Shown here: positions 1 to 7,673 of the stretch, one piece after another
Layout: every line of letters starts with the position of its first letter
Numbering within the stretch: position 1 is the stretch's first letter
Position numbers and translations under genes: made by a program
Notes under the pieces: model-generated
What the model was told of the DNA's origin: nothing
The model's database searches: none
The model's input: only the letters and a program-made list of their open reading frames with translations
Source of the DNA: Acidovorax delafieldii
GTDB taxonomy: Bacteria; Pseudomonadota; Gammaproteobacteria; Burkholderiales; Burkholderiaceae_C
Length of the DNA stretch: 19,126 nucleotides
Assembly: GCA_002377855.1 (NCBI GenBank)
Contig: DFQQ01000031.1
Span: forward strand, 1-19,126
Reading direction: 5' to 3'

Positions 1-566
1 TAGCCGGTGTTGTCCTTGCGCAGGCCCTTGAGGCCGCTCCACACCTCGCCCTGCGCGGTGACCACCTCCAGCCCCAGGCACAGGTCGCGGGTGTTGCCGT
101 AGCGCACCACCTGCGTGCCACCCGCGTTGGTGCCCAAGTTGCCGCCAATGGTGCAACTGCCCTCGGCCGCGAGCGACAGGGGGAACAGCAAGCCCGCGTT
201 GCGCGCCACCTCCTGCAGGTTCTGCAGGATGCAACCGGCCTCCACCGTCATGGTCAGGTTGGCGGTATCGACATTGCGCACGGCGTTCAGGCGCGCGAGG
301 CTCAGCACGACTTGCGTGCCCGAGTCGTCGGGGGTGGAGCCCACGGCAAGCCCGGTGTTGCCGCCCTGCGGCACGATGGCCGTACCTGCAGCCGCGCAGG
401 CCTTGACCACGGCGGCCACCTCGGGCGTGCTGGCCGGGCGCACCACGGCCAGGGCCTTTCCGCGCACGCGGCGGCGCCAGTCTTGTTCCCAGGCGGTGAG
501 GTCGCCATCGGTCAGCACGTGGGCGTCGCCCACGATGGTGCGAAGGGTGTCAATCAAGGGGTGCAT
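1..566 (-). CDS. FAD-binding oxidoreductase (FAD-linked oxidase family), C-terminus cut by window edge
   Basis: Reading the minus strand from an ATG at 566-564 gives 188 codons with no stop before the window edge. The protein opens MHPLIDTLRTIVGDAHV and carries the PCMH-type FAD-binding features: a VRPASTPEVAAVVKAC segment near residues 43-58, the PQGGNTGL motif near 66-73, and the GSCTIGGNLGTNAGG motif near 138-152 that contacts the FAD diphosphate. This family (GlcD, D-lactate and D-2-hydroxyglutarate dehydrogenases) oxidises D-2-hydroxy acids. The C-terminal substrate domain lies outside the window, so the substrate cannot be named. An AAGGAC ribosome site sits inside the end of the upstream DUF2069 gene, whose stop is 5 bp away, so the two genes are very likely one transcript. 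Confidence 0.9.
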   Translation of the reverse strand, partial: MHPLIDTLRTIVGDAHVLTDGDLTAWEQDWRRRVRGKALAVVRPASTPEVAAVVKACAAAGTAIVPQGGNTGLAVGSTPDDSGTQVVLSLARLNAVRNVDTANLTMTVEAGCILQNLQEVARNAGLLFPLSLAAEGSCTIGGNLGTNAGGTQVVRYGNTRDLCLGLEVVTAQGEVWSGLKGLRKDNTG

Positions 567-571
567 TCGAA

Positions 572-1030
572 TCAGTCCTTTTGCGCGGCGGGTTCAAGGG
601 ATGCGCTGGCAGGCTCGGCTGGCGCGGGGGCAAGAGTTTGCGTGGCCGCCAGGGCGCGCGCGTTGCGCTGGCGCAGCCGCACATGCAAGGTGCAGGCAGC
701 AAAGAGCACCAGGCACAGCGCCACTTCTGCCATGGCCAGCCAGTTGCCGGGGGCCTTGTCGCTCCAGGCGCGTACCACGCCTTCTGTGAAATACAGCCAT
801 ATCACCAGGCTGACCCAGCGGTAGGTGTACATGCGGTTCTTGAGGATGCCCGCCAGCGGAATGCACAGCGGCAGCGCCTTGATGGCCAGCCACGAGCCGC
901 CCGGCCGCACTGGTGCGATGACCAGCTCCCACGCCAGGCACAGCGCTATCAAAGCGATGAGGCTGGTGGCGGCCACCCAGCGGGTGGCGGCAACTTCAGG
1001 GGCGGTGGCGGGGCGGGCAATGTCAGTCAT
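572..1030 (-). CDS. DUF2069 small integral membrane protein
   Basis: A 152-residue product starting MTDIARPATAPEV. The open frame continues upstream to 1153, but that extension is arginine-rich and unlike the family, so I start at 1030. Hydrophobic segments lie at roughly residues 18-36, 46-62, 70-86 and 93-112, giving about four membrane helices. Family-type wording is present: LPLCIPLAGILKNRMYTYRW and WLYFTEGVVRAWSD. The function of DUF2069 is unknown. The C-terminus is an Ala/Pro-rich cytoplasmic tail. The gene is divergent from yihY (180 bp between starts) and is followed after 5 bp by the FAD oxidase. No strong ribosome site is visible before the chosen start, so the exact start is less certain than the frame. 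Confidence 0.82.
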   Translation of the reverse strand: MTDIARPATAPEVAATRWVAATSLIALIALCLAWELVIAPVRPGGSWLAIKALPLCIPLAGILKNRMYTYRWVSLVIWLYFTEGVVRAWSDKAPGNWLAMAEVALCLVLFAACTLHVRLRQRNARALAATQTLAPAPAEPASASLEPAAQKD

Positions 1031-1180
1031 GGGCAAGCGTTGGGCGGCTGGGAGTGATGGGCGCCTCCGGCAGGCCGGGGCTCTGGGGCGCTGGCAGCAA
1101 AAGGTGACAATGCGCGTTATTGCCCTGGCGCGGGCAGACCGTTGGGTCGGCATGTGCCAGGCGCCCCTTCAACCCTTGGG

Positions 1181-1193
1181 GCCCATCATGGGC
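1181..1193. repeat. 13-bp perfect palindrome upstream of yihY
   Basis: GCCCAT-C-ATGGGC is a perfect inverted repeat ending 17 bp before the YihY start codon, within the 180-bp divergent region shared with the DUF2069 gene. It could be an operator or chance. I see no convincing sigma-70 promoter pair in this GC-rich spacer. Confidence 0.3.
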
Positions 1194-1210
1194 TTTGGAT
1201 CATATAGGCC

Positions 1211-2461
1211 ATGCGATTGACCTTGCAGACTGCAGCCCAGCGCTTGGAAACGCTGTTGGCGGATCTGTCGAAATTTCCGTGGCGCACCACGGCGCAAACC
1301 CTGCGCGAGCGCTTTCGCGAGGACCAGCTGGGCCTGACGGCCAGCAGCCTGACTTTCACCACCGTGCTGGCGCTGGTGCCCTTCTTGGCGGTGGCGCTGG
1401 CCGTGTTCACGGCCTTTCCCATTTTTGGCAAGCTGCAGGGCGTGGTGCAGAAGTGGCTGGTGGAGAGTCTGGTGCCTGACAGCATTTCACGCCAGGTGCT
1501 GGGTTACCTCACGCAGTTTGCCGCCAAGGCCAGCGGGCTCGGGGCGGTGGGCTTCAGTATCTTGCTGGGCACGGCGTTGATGCTGATCCTCACCATCGAC
1601 CGCACGCTCAACAACATCTGGCGCGTACGCCAGCTGCGTCCGCTGGGGCAGCGCGTGTTGATCTACTGGACGGCCATCACGCTGGGCCCCTTGGCTCTGG
1701 GCGGCAGCCTGGCGCTCACGTCGTACGTGATGTCGGCATCGGGCGGGCTGGTGGGGGCCTTGCCCGACGGGGTGGCGTTCCTGGTGGATTCGATCCAGTT
1801 TCTGATCCTCGCCGGCGGCATGGCCGGGCTGTACCACTACGTGCCCAACACCCCGGTGAAGTGGCAGCACGCGTGGGTGGGCGGGCTGTTTGTGGCGGTG
1901 TGCATGGAGCTGGCCAAGAAGGTGCTGGCCGTGTACCTGACCCAGGTGCCCACCTACTCGGTGGTGTACGGCGCATTTGCCACGTTGCCGATCCTGCTGG
2001 TGTGGATCTATGTGGCCTGGGTCATCGTGCTGCTGGGGGCGGTGGTGGCGGCCTACCTGCCCAGCCTGCTGGCGGGCGTGGCGCGGCGGGGCACTGCGCC
2101 GGGCTGGGGCTTTCAGTTGGCGGTGGAGGTGCTGCAGGAGTTGTACCGTGCGCGGCAGTTGCCCTTCAAAGGGCTGCGCGCCACGCAGTTGGCCGAGCTG
2201 CTGCGCGTGGATGTGCTGCAGCTGGAGCCGGTACTTGAAACGCTGACATCCCTGGACTGGATTGCCCAGGTGAGCGACGCAGTGGCGGGCCCATCCGACG
2301 CGCCCGAGCTGCGTTTTGTCTTGCTGGCAGACCCCGACCGCACACCACTGGAGCCGCTGGTGCAGCGCCTGCTGCTCGATCCTGGCTTGCGCCTGGCCCC
2401 GCTGTGGGATGCCGCCGGGTTTGCAAAGCTGCGGCTGAAAGATTTGCTATTAAATAAATAG
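1211..2461 (+). CDS. YihY/BrkB family inner-membrane protein
   Basis: A 416-residue protein. After a short N-terminal amphipathic part comes the YihY/BrkB membrane domain (about residues 35-285): SSLTFTTVLALVPFLAVALAVF near 45-66, later hydrophobic blocks near 105-125, 150-175, 190-212, 220-245 and 255-285, and the family wording YSVVYGAFATLPILLVWIYVAW. The rest (about 300-416) is a soluble tail that reads like a winged-helix-type domain (RGLRATQLAELLRVDVLQLEPVLETL). The family was once annotated as 'ribonuclease BN'. That is a known misassignment, and I see no nuclease motif. No strong ribosome site precedes the ATG. The stop codon lies inside a palindromic repeat (2446-2488). Confidence 0.9.
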   Translation: MRLTLQTAAQRLETLLADLSKFPWRTTAQTLRERFREDQLGLTASSLTFTTVLALVPFLAVALAVFTAFPIFGKLQGVVQKWLVESLVPDSISRQVLGYLTQFAAKASGLGAVGFSILLGTALMLILTIDRTLNNIWRVRQLRPLGQRVLIYWTAITLGPLALGGSLALTSYVMSASGGLVGALPDGVAFLVDSIQFLILAGGMAGLYHYVPNTPVKWQHAWVGGLFVAVCMELAKKVLAVYLTQVPTYSVVYGAFATLPILLVWIYVAWVIVLLGAVVAAYLPSLLAGVARRGTAPGWGFQLAVEVLQELYRARQLPFKGLRATQLAELLRVDVLQLEPVLETLTSLDWIAQVSDAVAGPSDAPELRFVLLADPDRTPLEPLVQRLLLDPGLRLAPLWDAAGFAKLRLKDLLLNK

Positions 2462-2488
2462 CACGTGGCGCTTGATAAATAGGCGCCA
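2446..2488. repeat. Double-hairpin intergenic repeat of Comamonadaceae type
   Basis: Two adjacent perfect hairpins: GCTATT / AATAGC (2446-2451, 2457-2462) and TGGCGC / GCGCCA (2466-2471, 2483-2488), followed by CAGAGGCC and, 17 bp later, a run of seven T (2506-2512). The pattern 'short A/T hairpin, then a GCGC hairpin with a TTGATAAATA loop, then AGAGGCC' matches from memory a repeat scattered between genes of Acidovorax and relatives. It supplies the last codons and stop of yihY and may act as a transcript end. The stretch 2489-2594 holds nothing else I can support. Confidence 0.55.
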
Positions 2489-2594
2489 GAGGCCGATTGA
2501 TCCAATTTTTTTCAGGGGTGAGGCCAGCGTCTGCCCGCCCCGGTGCCCCTGCCCAGGCGCAAGGCACCGTGCGGTGGCGTACCTCCCCGGGGGG

Positions 2595-3416
2595 TTACGC
2601 TGCCGCAGCGGGCACCAGAAAGTCCCGCAGCGCGGCCAGCGTTTCGTCGGGCGCTTCGGTCATCTGGTGGTGGCCGCTGGGCAGCTGGCAAATCTGCACC
2701 TGCTTGCCTGCGGCGCGTGCCGCGCTCACCAGGCTTTGGGCGGCTTTGGGGGGCGTCATCTGGTCTTGCACGCCCAGCGCAAACAGCACCGGGCAGGTGA
2801 CCTGCGCCATGGCCTGCTCGCCATTGGCGTAGCTGTTGCAGGCGTTGAAGCCCCGGTGGAACACGTTGACCGCAGGGTTGCTGCGCAGCACCTTGCGCCC
2901 CAGTGCCATACCTGCGCCAAACACCCAGAACCCTGCGCCCGAGGGCGATGCCAGCGAGCAGCGCGAGAACACGTTGACCATGTGCAGGGCCTTTTCGGGT
3001 TCGTTCAGCGCCGATTCGAGCAGCGCGGGCGACACCTTCATGGGGTAGGCCGTGCCCACCAGCGCCAGGTGCGTAGCGCGCTCGCCGAGCTGGGCGGCAG
3101 CCTGCAGCGCAATGAGCGAGCCCCAGCTGTGGCCCACCAGTGCGGCGCGGGCGATGCCCAGGGCATCGAGCAGCGCCACGATGAAGTCGGCCGCCTGCTC
3201 CACGGTGGCGGGCGCATCGCCCGCGCTTTTGCAGTGGCCGGGCAGGTCCACGGCCAGCACGTTGTAGCCGTGGTGCGCCAAGTAGCGGCTTTGCAGGGCC
3301 CACACGCTGTGGTCGTTGAGCACGCCGTGAATCATCACCACGGTCGGCTTGGCGGCATCAAAGGGCTTGCCGCCGGTGTAGCAGAAGGTGCGGTGTCCGT
3401 TGACAGTGGTGTACAT
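2595..3416 (-). CDS. Alpha/beta hydrolase
   Basis: A 273-residue alpha/beta-hydrolase fold protein. The oxyanion-hole strand reads VVMIHGVLNDHSVW (H30-G31). The nucleophile elbow is GHSWG with Ser97. The acid is probably Asp218 in GVQDQMTPP, and the base is His249 or His250 in SGHHQM. VDLPGHCKS (56-64) is the usual strand-4 turn. A helical cap with 'SRCSLASPSGAGFW' lies between. There is no signal peptide, so it is likely cytoplasmic. The substrate cannot be inferred. It starts 3 bp after the metY stop with GGGAG upstream inside the metY end, so it is very likely translated from the metY mRNA. It is not MetX: at 273 aa it is too short and lacks the MetX GGSMGG elbow. Confidence 0.9.
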   Translation of the reverse strand: MYTTVNGHRTFCYTGGKPFDAAKPTVVMIHGVLNDHSVWALQSRYLAHHGYNVLAVDLPGHCKSAGDAPATVEQAADFIVALLDALGIARAALVGHSWGSLIALQAAAQLGERATHLALVGTAYPMKVSPALLESALNEPEKALHMVNVFSRCSLASPSGAGFWVFGAGMALGRKVLRSNPAVNVFHRGFNACNSYANGEQAMAQVTCPVLFALGVQDQMTPPKAAQSLVSAARAAGKQVQICQLPSGHHQMTEAPDETLAALRDFLVPAAAA

Positions 3417-3419
3417 GGC

Positions 3420-4730
3420 TCAGGCTCCCGCTTTCTCGGCCGCTTTGAGGGCTCGCTTGAGGTCGTCGATCAGGTCGTCGGCATCTTCCAGACCAATGGA
3501 CAGGCGGATGGTGCCTTGCGTGATGCCCGCTTGCACCAGCGCCTCGTCGCTCATGCGGAAGTGTGTGGTGCTGGCGGGGTGGATGACCAGGCTGCGGCAG
3601 TCGCCCACGTTGGCCAGGTGGCTGAAGACCTTGAGGGTTTCGATGAACTTCTTGCCTTGCTCGCGGTTGCCCTTGAGGTCAAAGCTGAACACCGAGCCCG
3701 CGCCGCGCGGCAGCAGCTTTTGCGCCAACTGGTGGCTAGGGTGCGATTCGAGCATGGGGTGGCCCACGCGCGAAACAAAGGGCTGGCTGGCCAGGAACTC
3801 GACCACGCGCGCCGTGTTGCGCATGTGGCGCTCCATGCGCAGGGGGAGCGTTTCGATGCCTTGCAGGATGAGCCAGGCGGTGTGCGGGCTCATGCAGGCG
3901 CCAAAGTCGCGCAGGCCCTCGCGCCGCGCGCGCAGCAAAAAGGCGCCCACCGAGCTTTCTTCGGTGAACACCATGTTGTGAAAACCGGCATAGGGCGCGG
4001 TCAGCTCGGCAAAGCGACCGGCAGCGCGGGGGCCGTCCCAGTCAAAGCTGCCGCCGTCCACCACGATGCCGCCCACCACCGTGCCGTGGCCCGACAGAAA
4101 CTTGGTGGCCGAGTGGTAGACCAGGTCGGCCCCATGCTCGAGCGGCTTCATCAGCCACGGCGAAGTGAGGGTCGAGTCGACCAGCAGCGGCACGCCTGCC
4201 TCGTGCGCAATGGCGCTGATGGTGGGAATGTCCAGCACATCCAGGCCTGGGTTGCCCACGGTTTCGCCAAAAAAGAGTTTGGTGTTGGGGCGCACGGCCG
4301 CGCGCCAGCCGTCGATGTCGCCGGGGTTCACAAAGGTGGTTTCAATGCCGAAGCGGCTGAGCGTGTAGTGCAGCAGGTTCTGGCTGCCGCCATACAGCGC
4401 CGTGCTGGCCACGATGTGGCTGCCCGCGCCCATCAGCGTGGCGATGGCCAGGTGCAGCGCGGCCTGGCCGCTGGCCACGGCAATGGCGCCTACGCCGCCT
4501 TCCAGGGCCGCCACGCGCTGCTCCAGCACTGCGTTGGTGGGATTGCTGATGCGGCTGTAGACATGGCCGGGCCGCTCCAGGTTGAACAGCGAGGCGGCGT
4601 GGTCGCTCGACTCAAAGACGAACGAGGTGGTCAGGTGGATGGGCACGGCGCGTGCGCCGGTGGCCGGGTCGGGCACGGCGCCTGCGTGCAGGGCGAGCGT
4701 GTCAAAGCCGGGGTCTGAATAGCCGGGCAT
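3420..4730 (-). CDS. metY: O-acetylhomoserine aminocarboxypropyltransferase (sulfhydrylase)
   Basis: A 436-residue Cys/Met-metabolism PLP enzyme. Family knowledge: it joins O-acetylhomoserine and sulfide to give homocysteine in direct-sulfhydrylation methionine synthesis, acting in the cytoplasm. Visible features: the opening FDTLALHAGAVPDP, the phosphate-binding YSR motif at 58-60, Tyr113 in ALYGG that stacks on the cofactor, Asp185 in VDST, and the PLP lysine Lys210 in SATKFLSGHG. The length near 430 and N-terminal wording favour MetY over the shorter (~400 aa) MetZ O-succinylhomoserine type. A GGAGAC site precedes the ATG. It is followed after 3 bp by the alpha/beta hydrolase and is divergent from the CBS gene. 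Confidence 0.92.
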   Translation of the reverse strand: MPGYSDPGFDTLALHAGAVPDPATGARAVPIHLTTSFVFESSDHAASLFNLERPGHVYSRISNPTNAVLEQRVAALEGGVGAIAVASGQAALHLAIATLMGAGSHIVASTALYGGSQNLLHYTLSRFGIETTFVNPGDIDGWRAAVRPNTKLFFGETVGNPGLDVLDIPTISAIAHEAGVPLLVDSTLTSPWLMKPLEHGADLVYHSATKFLSGHGTVVGGIVVDGGSFDWDGPRAAGRFAELTAPYAGFHNMVFTEESSVGAFLLRARREGLRDFGACMSPHTAWLILQGIETLPLRMERHMRNTARVVEFLASQPFVSRVGHPMLESHPSHQLAQKLLPRGAGSVFSFDLKGNREQGKKFIETLKVFSHLANVGDCRSLVIHPASTTHFRMSDEALVQAGITQGTIRLSIGLEDADDLIDDLKRALKAAEKAGA

Positions 4731-4766
4731 GGGTTCTGTCTCCGATGTTGTCGATATGGCCGCAAA

Positions 4767-4794
4767 TTGTGGGCTATATTTTGTGGGCTATATT
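4767..4794 (+). promoter_or_regulatory. Promoter built from a perfect 14-bp tandem repeat
   Basis: TTGTGGGCTATATT occurs twice in a row (4767-4780 and 4781-4794). TTGTGG of copy one and TATATT of copy two (4789-4794) form a -35/-10 pair with a 16-bp spacer, placing a start near 4801 and a leader of about 43 nt before the CBS gene. The first TATATT has no -35 at a good distance. The same block lies 36-63 bp upstream of the divergent metY start, so it could also influence that gene. Confidence 0.5.
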
Positions 4795-4805
4795 CGTTTC
4801 GAATA
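4791..4805. repeat. Inverted repeat TATTCG-TTT-CGAATA
   Basis: A perfect 6-bp inverted repeat with a 3-nt centre overlaps the end of the second tandem copy and the predicted transcription start of the CBS gene. Its position fits an operator for the divergent metY/CBS pair. Nothing identifies the regulator. Confidence 0.4.
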
Positions 4806-4843
4806 AGCCTACAGCCCAGCGCGCCCCCCGGAGACCTTGCACC

Positions 4844-5296
4844 ATGAAAGTCAGCGACATCCTTCGCGTCAAAGGAAACACCCTCTACACCGTGACGCCG
4901 GACGAGCCTCTGGCCGATGCGGCCCAGGTGATGGCCGAGAAAGACATCGGGTCGCTGGTGGTGATGGAGTTGGGGGACCTGGTGGGCATGCTCACCTTCC
5001 GCGAGGTGATCCAGGCCATGGTGCGCAACGGGGGCTCGGTGGGCACCATGCGCGTGCGTTCTGCCATGGACGACGCTCCGTTGACCTGCACCCTGGAAAC
5101 CGACATGGACGAGGTGCGCCGCATGATGCTGGACCGCCATGCCCGCTACATGCCCGTGATGGACAAGCGCATGCTCATGGGCGTCATCAGCTTCTACGAC
5201 GTTGCCAAGGCGGTGGTGGACAGCCAGAACTTCGAAAACCAGATGCTCAAGGCCTACATCCGCGACTGGCCCGCAGAAGACGACACCAAAGCCTGA
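4844..5296 (+). CDS. Two-CBS-domain protein
   Basis: A 150-residue protein made almost wholly of a CBS pair: CBS1 at about residues 7-62 (MKVSDILRVKG, then IGSLVVMELGDLVGMLTFREV) and CBS2 at about 71-127 (VRSAMDDAPLTCTL, then ARYMPVMDKRMLMGVISFYDVAKAV). CBS pairs typically bind adenine nucleotides and work as energy or redox sensors. No effector domain is attached, so the partner is unknown. An upstream in-frame extension to 4652 overlaps metY and is rejected, because GGAG at 4830-4833 stands about 10 bp before the ATG used here. The gene ends 37 bp before the convergent GGDEF-EAL gene, with no clear terminator between them. Confidence 0.9.
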   Translation: MKVSDILRVKGNTLYTVTPDEPLADAAQVMAEKDIGSLVVMELGDLVGMLTFREVIQAMVRNGGSVGTMRVRSAMDDAPLTCTLETDMDEVRRMMLDRHARYMPVMDKRMLMGVISFYDVAKAVVDSQNFENQMLKAYIRDWPAEDDTKA

Positions 5297-5333
5297 GGGG
5301 CGCGGTACGCTGCCAGCGCACACCCTGCCTGCA

Positions 5334-7574
5334 TCAATTGCAGCAGTCGGCGTTGCCGATCGGCATCCAGGCGGCCAGCATGTCGGCAGGCATGGGCCGG
5401 CCCAGCAGATAGCCCTGCATCACTTCGCAGCCGTGTTCCTTCAGCCACCGGCACTGCTGCTGGGTTTCCACACCTTCTGCCACCACGGTCATTTGCAGGC
5501 TCTTGGCAATGCTGAGTACCGAAATGGTCAGCGCGCGGGCCGTTTCGCTGTGCTCCAGGTCTTGCACAAACGATTTGTCCAGCTTGAGCTCTGCAATGGG
5601 CAGGCGGTGCAGGTAGCTCAGGCTGGAGTAGCCGGTACCAAAGTCGTCCAATGACAGGCGAAACCCCTGCTGGATCAGCAGTTCGATGTTTTCCTGGGTC
5701 ACGGTGCGGGCGTCCATCATCACGCTTTCGGTGATTTCGAGCAGCAGGTCTTTTGGCGCAAGTCCATGCTGGTGCAACGTGTCGCTCACGTTTTGCGCAA
5801 AGCCTTTCTGGTGAAAACTGCGGCCCGACAAATTCACGGCCACATGGGGCACCGCGATGCCGGCAGCCCGCCAAGCCTTGATCTGTAGGCATGTCTCATT
5901 CACCAGCCAATCCGTCAGAGCCGGTATCAGGCCGGTTTCTTCTGCCAGCGCAATGAACTGCGCGGGGGAAACCACACCCCATTCCGGGTGGCTCCACCGC
6001 GCCAGCGCTTCCATGCCGTGCAGGGCCAGCGCGGGCGTGGCAGAGATCTGGGGCTGGTAGTGCAGTGTCAGCTGGCGCTGTTCCAGTGCCAGCCGCAGGG
6101 CCCGTTCCATTGCAGCGCGCTCCTGGGCGCGGCGGTTCATTTCGCTGCTGAAGAGCTGCAGGCTGTGGCGGTGGTGGCTCTTGGCCTGGTACATCGCCTG
6201 GTCGGCGTGCCGCAGAAGGGTGTCAATCTCGTCTCCGTCGTCAGGGTAGATGGCGATACCGACGCTGGCACTGGGCAGGTTCATCTGGCCCTGGATCTCT
6301 ACGGGCGTGGCGATCGCCGCCAGCACGCGCTGCGCGGTATGCACGGCCTGCTGCGTGGTGCAGTTGGACAGCAGCAGGACGAACTCATCGCCCGAGAGGC
6401 GTCCAATGCCGTCCTGCGCTCGTACACATTCGCCTAGGCGTTGCGCCACCACGCGCAAGAGGGCGTCGCCCGCCGCGTGGCCCTGGGTGTCATTGACCTG
6501 CTTGAAACGATCCAGGTCCACGAAGAGCACGGCCCCGCTCTGCTGCTCGCGCCCCATCTGCGACAGCGCCCTTTCCGCATTGCTGCGAAACATGGCGCGG
6601 TTGGGCAAACCCGTGAGCACGTCAAAAAACGCCAACTGGTGGATGCGTTGGCGGGATGCATCGCGCTCAATCGCCAAGGCACACAGGTGAAGGCACACCT
6701 GCACCAGGCTTCGGTGCAGCGCGTTGGGCTTGCGGGGCTCCTTGAAGTAAAAGGCAAAGGTGCCCACCACCAGCCCCCGGTGGTCCCGGATGGGGCTGGA
6801 CCAGCAGGCCCTGAGGCCGGTGGGCCGGAAGAGGGCGCGGTAGTCGTCCCACCGCGGGTCAGTGGCGATGTCGGTCGTGACCACCGCCTTGCCCCAGTAC
6901 GCGGCCGTGCCGCAAGAGCCAGCTTGGGGGCCGATGCGCACCCCGTCCAGAGCCGCGCAGATATCTGCAGGAAGGCCGGGGGCGGCCAGGGGATGGATCA
7001 GCCCGTCGGGGTCCACCGCCAGGATCGAGGCGGTGACCTCCGGCGCAATGTTCTCCACTTCCCGGCAGACCCGAGCCATGAGTTCTGGCAGGCTGGTCTC
7101 GCTGACCATGCTCTCAAGCACCCGCTTTTGCAGCACTTCGTGCATCTTGGTCAAGGTGATGTCCGTCAGCACCGTGATCGAGCCGCCTGGTCCACCTGAT
7201 GCTTCGTCCGCCACGTTGACCACCATGGAAACCCAGTGTGGCTGGCCGTCGCGGCTATAGATGAGGGCGTCGCCGTGGTAGTGCCCGTTCAGGCGCAGGC
7301 CGCTGCGGATCGCGTCGGCCAAACCTTGTTGTGTATGAGGGCCCTGCAGCAGATGGCTGAGGTAGCGCCCTTGGGCTTCCTCCATGCTGAAACCAAAAAG
7401 TCGCGTGAAGCCTCGGTTGACATAGACCACCTGCCGGTCGCTGTTGGTCATGGCGATGGCGTTGTCGCTGCAGTCCAGGGCATTGCGCAGCGGGGCGTCA
7501 GCCAGTACCGGTAGCCTGAGTGGTCCGGGTCTGGGCGTGGCTGGGTCTCCGGGCAGGTGGGTGGAGGCGGGCAT
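5334..7574 (-). CDS. PAS-GAF-GGDEF-EAL cyclic-di-GMP turnover protein
   Basis: A 746-residue protein with no signal peptide or membrane segment, so a cytoplasmic sensor-enzyme. PAS at about 30-142 (NRGFTRLFGFSMEEAQGR, then a PAC end ITVLTDITLTKM), GAF at about 158-306 (including PQAGSCGTAAY), GGDEF at about 313-472 and EAL at about 488-735. The diguanylate cyclase signature is SGDEF (394-398), one change from GGDEF, with an intact RxxD inhibitory site (Arg385, Asp388) five residues before it. The phosphodiesterase domain keeps every expected catalytic residue: E522 (EAL), N581, E613, E616, D643-D644 (DDFGTG), K664, E700 (AEGVET) and Q720. Hydrolysis of c-di-GMP is therefore the safest activity; synthesis is possible. 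It is divergent from aroC, with 99 bp between starts. Confidence 0.93.
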   Translation of the reverse strand: MPASTHLPGDPATPRPGPLRLPVLADAPLRNALDCSDNAIAMTNSDRQVVYVNRGFTRLFGFSMEEAQGRYLSHLLQGPHTQQGLADAIRSGLRLNGHYHGDALIYSRDGQPHWVSMVVNVADEASGGPGGSITVLTDITLTKMHEVLQKRVLESMVSETSLPELMARVCREVENIAPEVTASILAVDPDGLIHPLAAPGLPADICAALDGVRIGPQAGSCGTAAYWGKAVVTTDIATDPRWDDYRALFRPTGLRACWSSPIRDHRGLVVGTFAFYFKEPRKPNALHRSLVQVCLHLCALAIERDASRQRIHQLAFFDVLTGLPNRAMFRSNAERALSQMGREQQSGAVLFVDLDRFKQVNDTQGHAAGDALLRVVAQRLGECVRAQDGIGRLSGDEFVLLLSNCTTQQAVHTAQRVLAAIATPVEIQGQMNLPSASVGIAIYPDDGDEIDTLLRHADQAMYQAKSHHRHSLQLFSSEMNRRAQERAAMERALRLALEQRQLTLHYQPQISATPALALHGMEALARWSHPEWGVVSPAQFIALAEETGLIPALTDWLVNETCLQIKAWRAAGIAVPHVAVNLSGRSFHQKGFAQNVSDTLHQHGLAPKDLLLEITESVMMDARTVTQENIELLIQQGFRLSLDDFGTGYSSLSYLHRLPIAELKLDKSFVQDLEHSETARALTISVLSIAKSLQMTVVAEGVETQQQCRWLKEHGCEVMQGYLLGRPMPADMLAAWMPIGNADCCN

Positions 7575-7658
7575 GCGCTTCTCAAGAGTCTTGCCCCATG
7601 CTAGTCCTTGGCGGGCGCTCTGCCAAGCAATGGATGTGCGGGGCGCGCCGGTTGGCTC

Positions 7659-7667
7659 TGGGATAAT
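7659..7667 (+). promoter_or_regulatory. Extended -10 promoter for a probably leaderless aroC mRNA
   Basis: TG-G-GATAAT is an extended -10 element (TGn plus a 5/6 match to TATAAT). It ends 6 bp before the aroC ATG at 7674, so a normal start distance falls on or beside that A. No Shine-Dalgarno site is present before the ATG, and no good -35 lies 17 bp upstream. Together these fit a leaderless transcript. Confidence 0.55.
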
Positions 7668-7673
7668 CCCCGC

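Noticed and set aside
1211..2461. Annotation of the YihY protein as ribonuclease BN
   Set aside because: That name came from a historical misassignment. The sequence is a multi-pass membrane protein without nuclease motifs.
2595..3416. The hydrolase next to metY being MetX (homoserine O-acetyltransferase)
   Set aside because: MetX is about 370 residues with a GGSMGG nucleophile elbow; this protein is 273 residues with GHSWG.
2472..4718. 748-codon open frame on the plus strand
   Set aside because: It is antisense to the alpha/beta hydrolase and metY, both of which have clear motifs. The composition (His, Gln, Arg, Gly-rich) is that of a shadow frame in GC-rich DNA.
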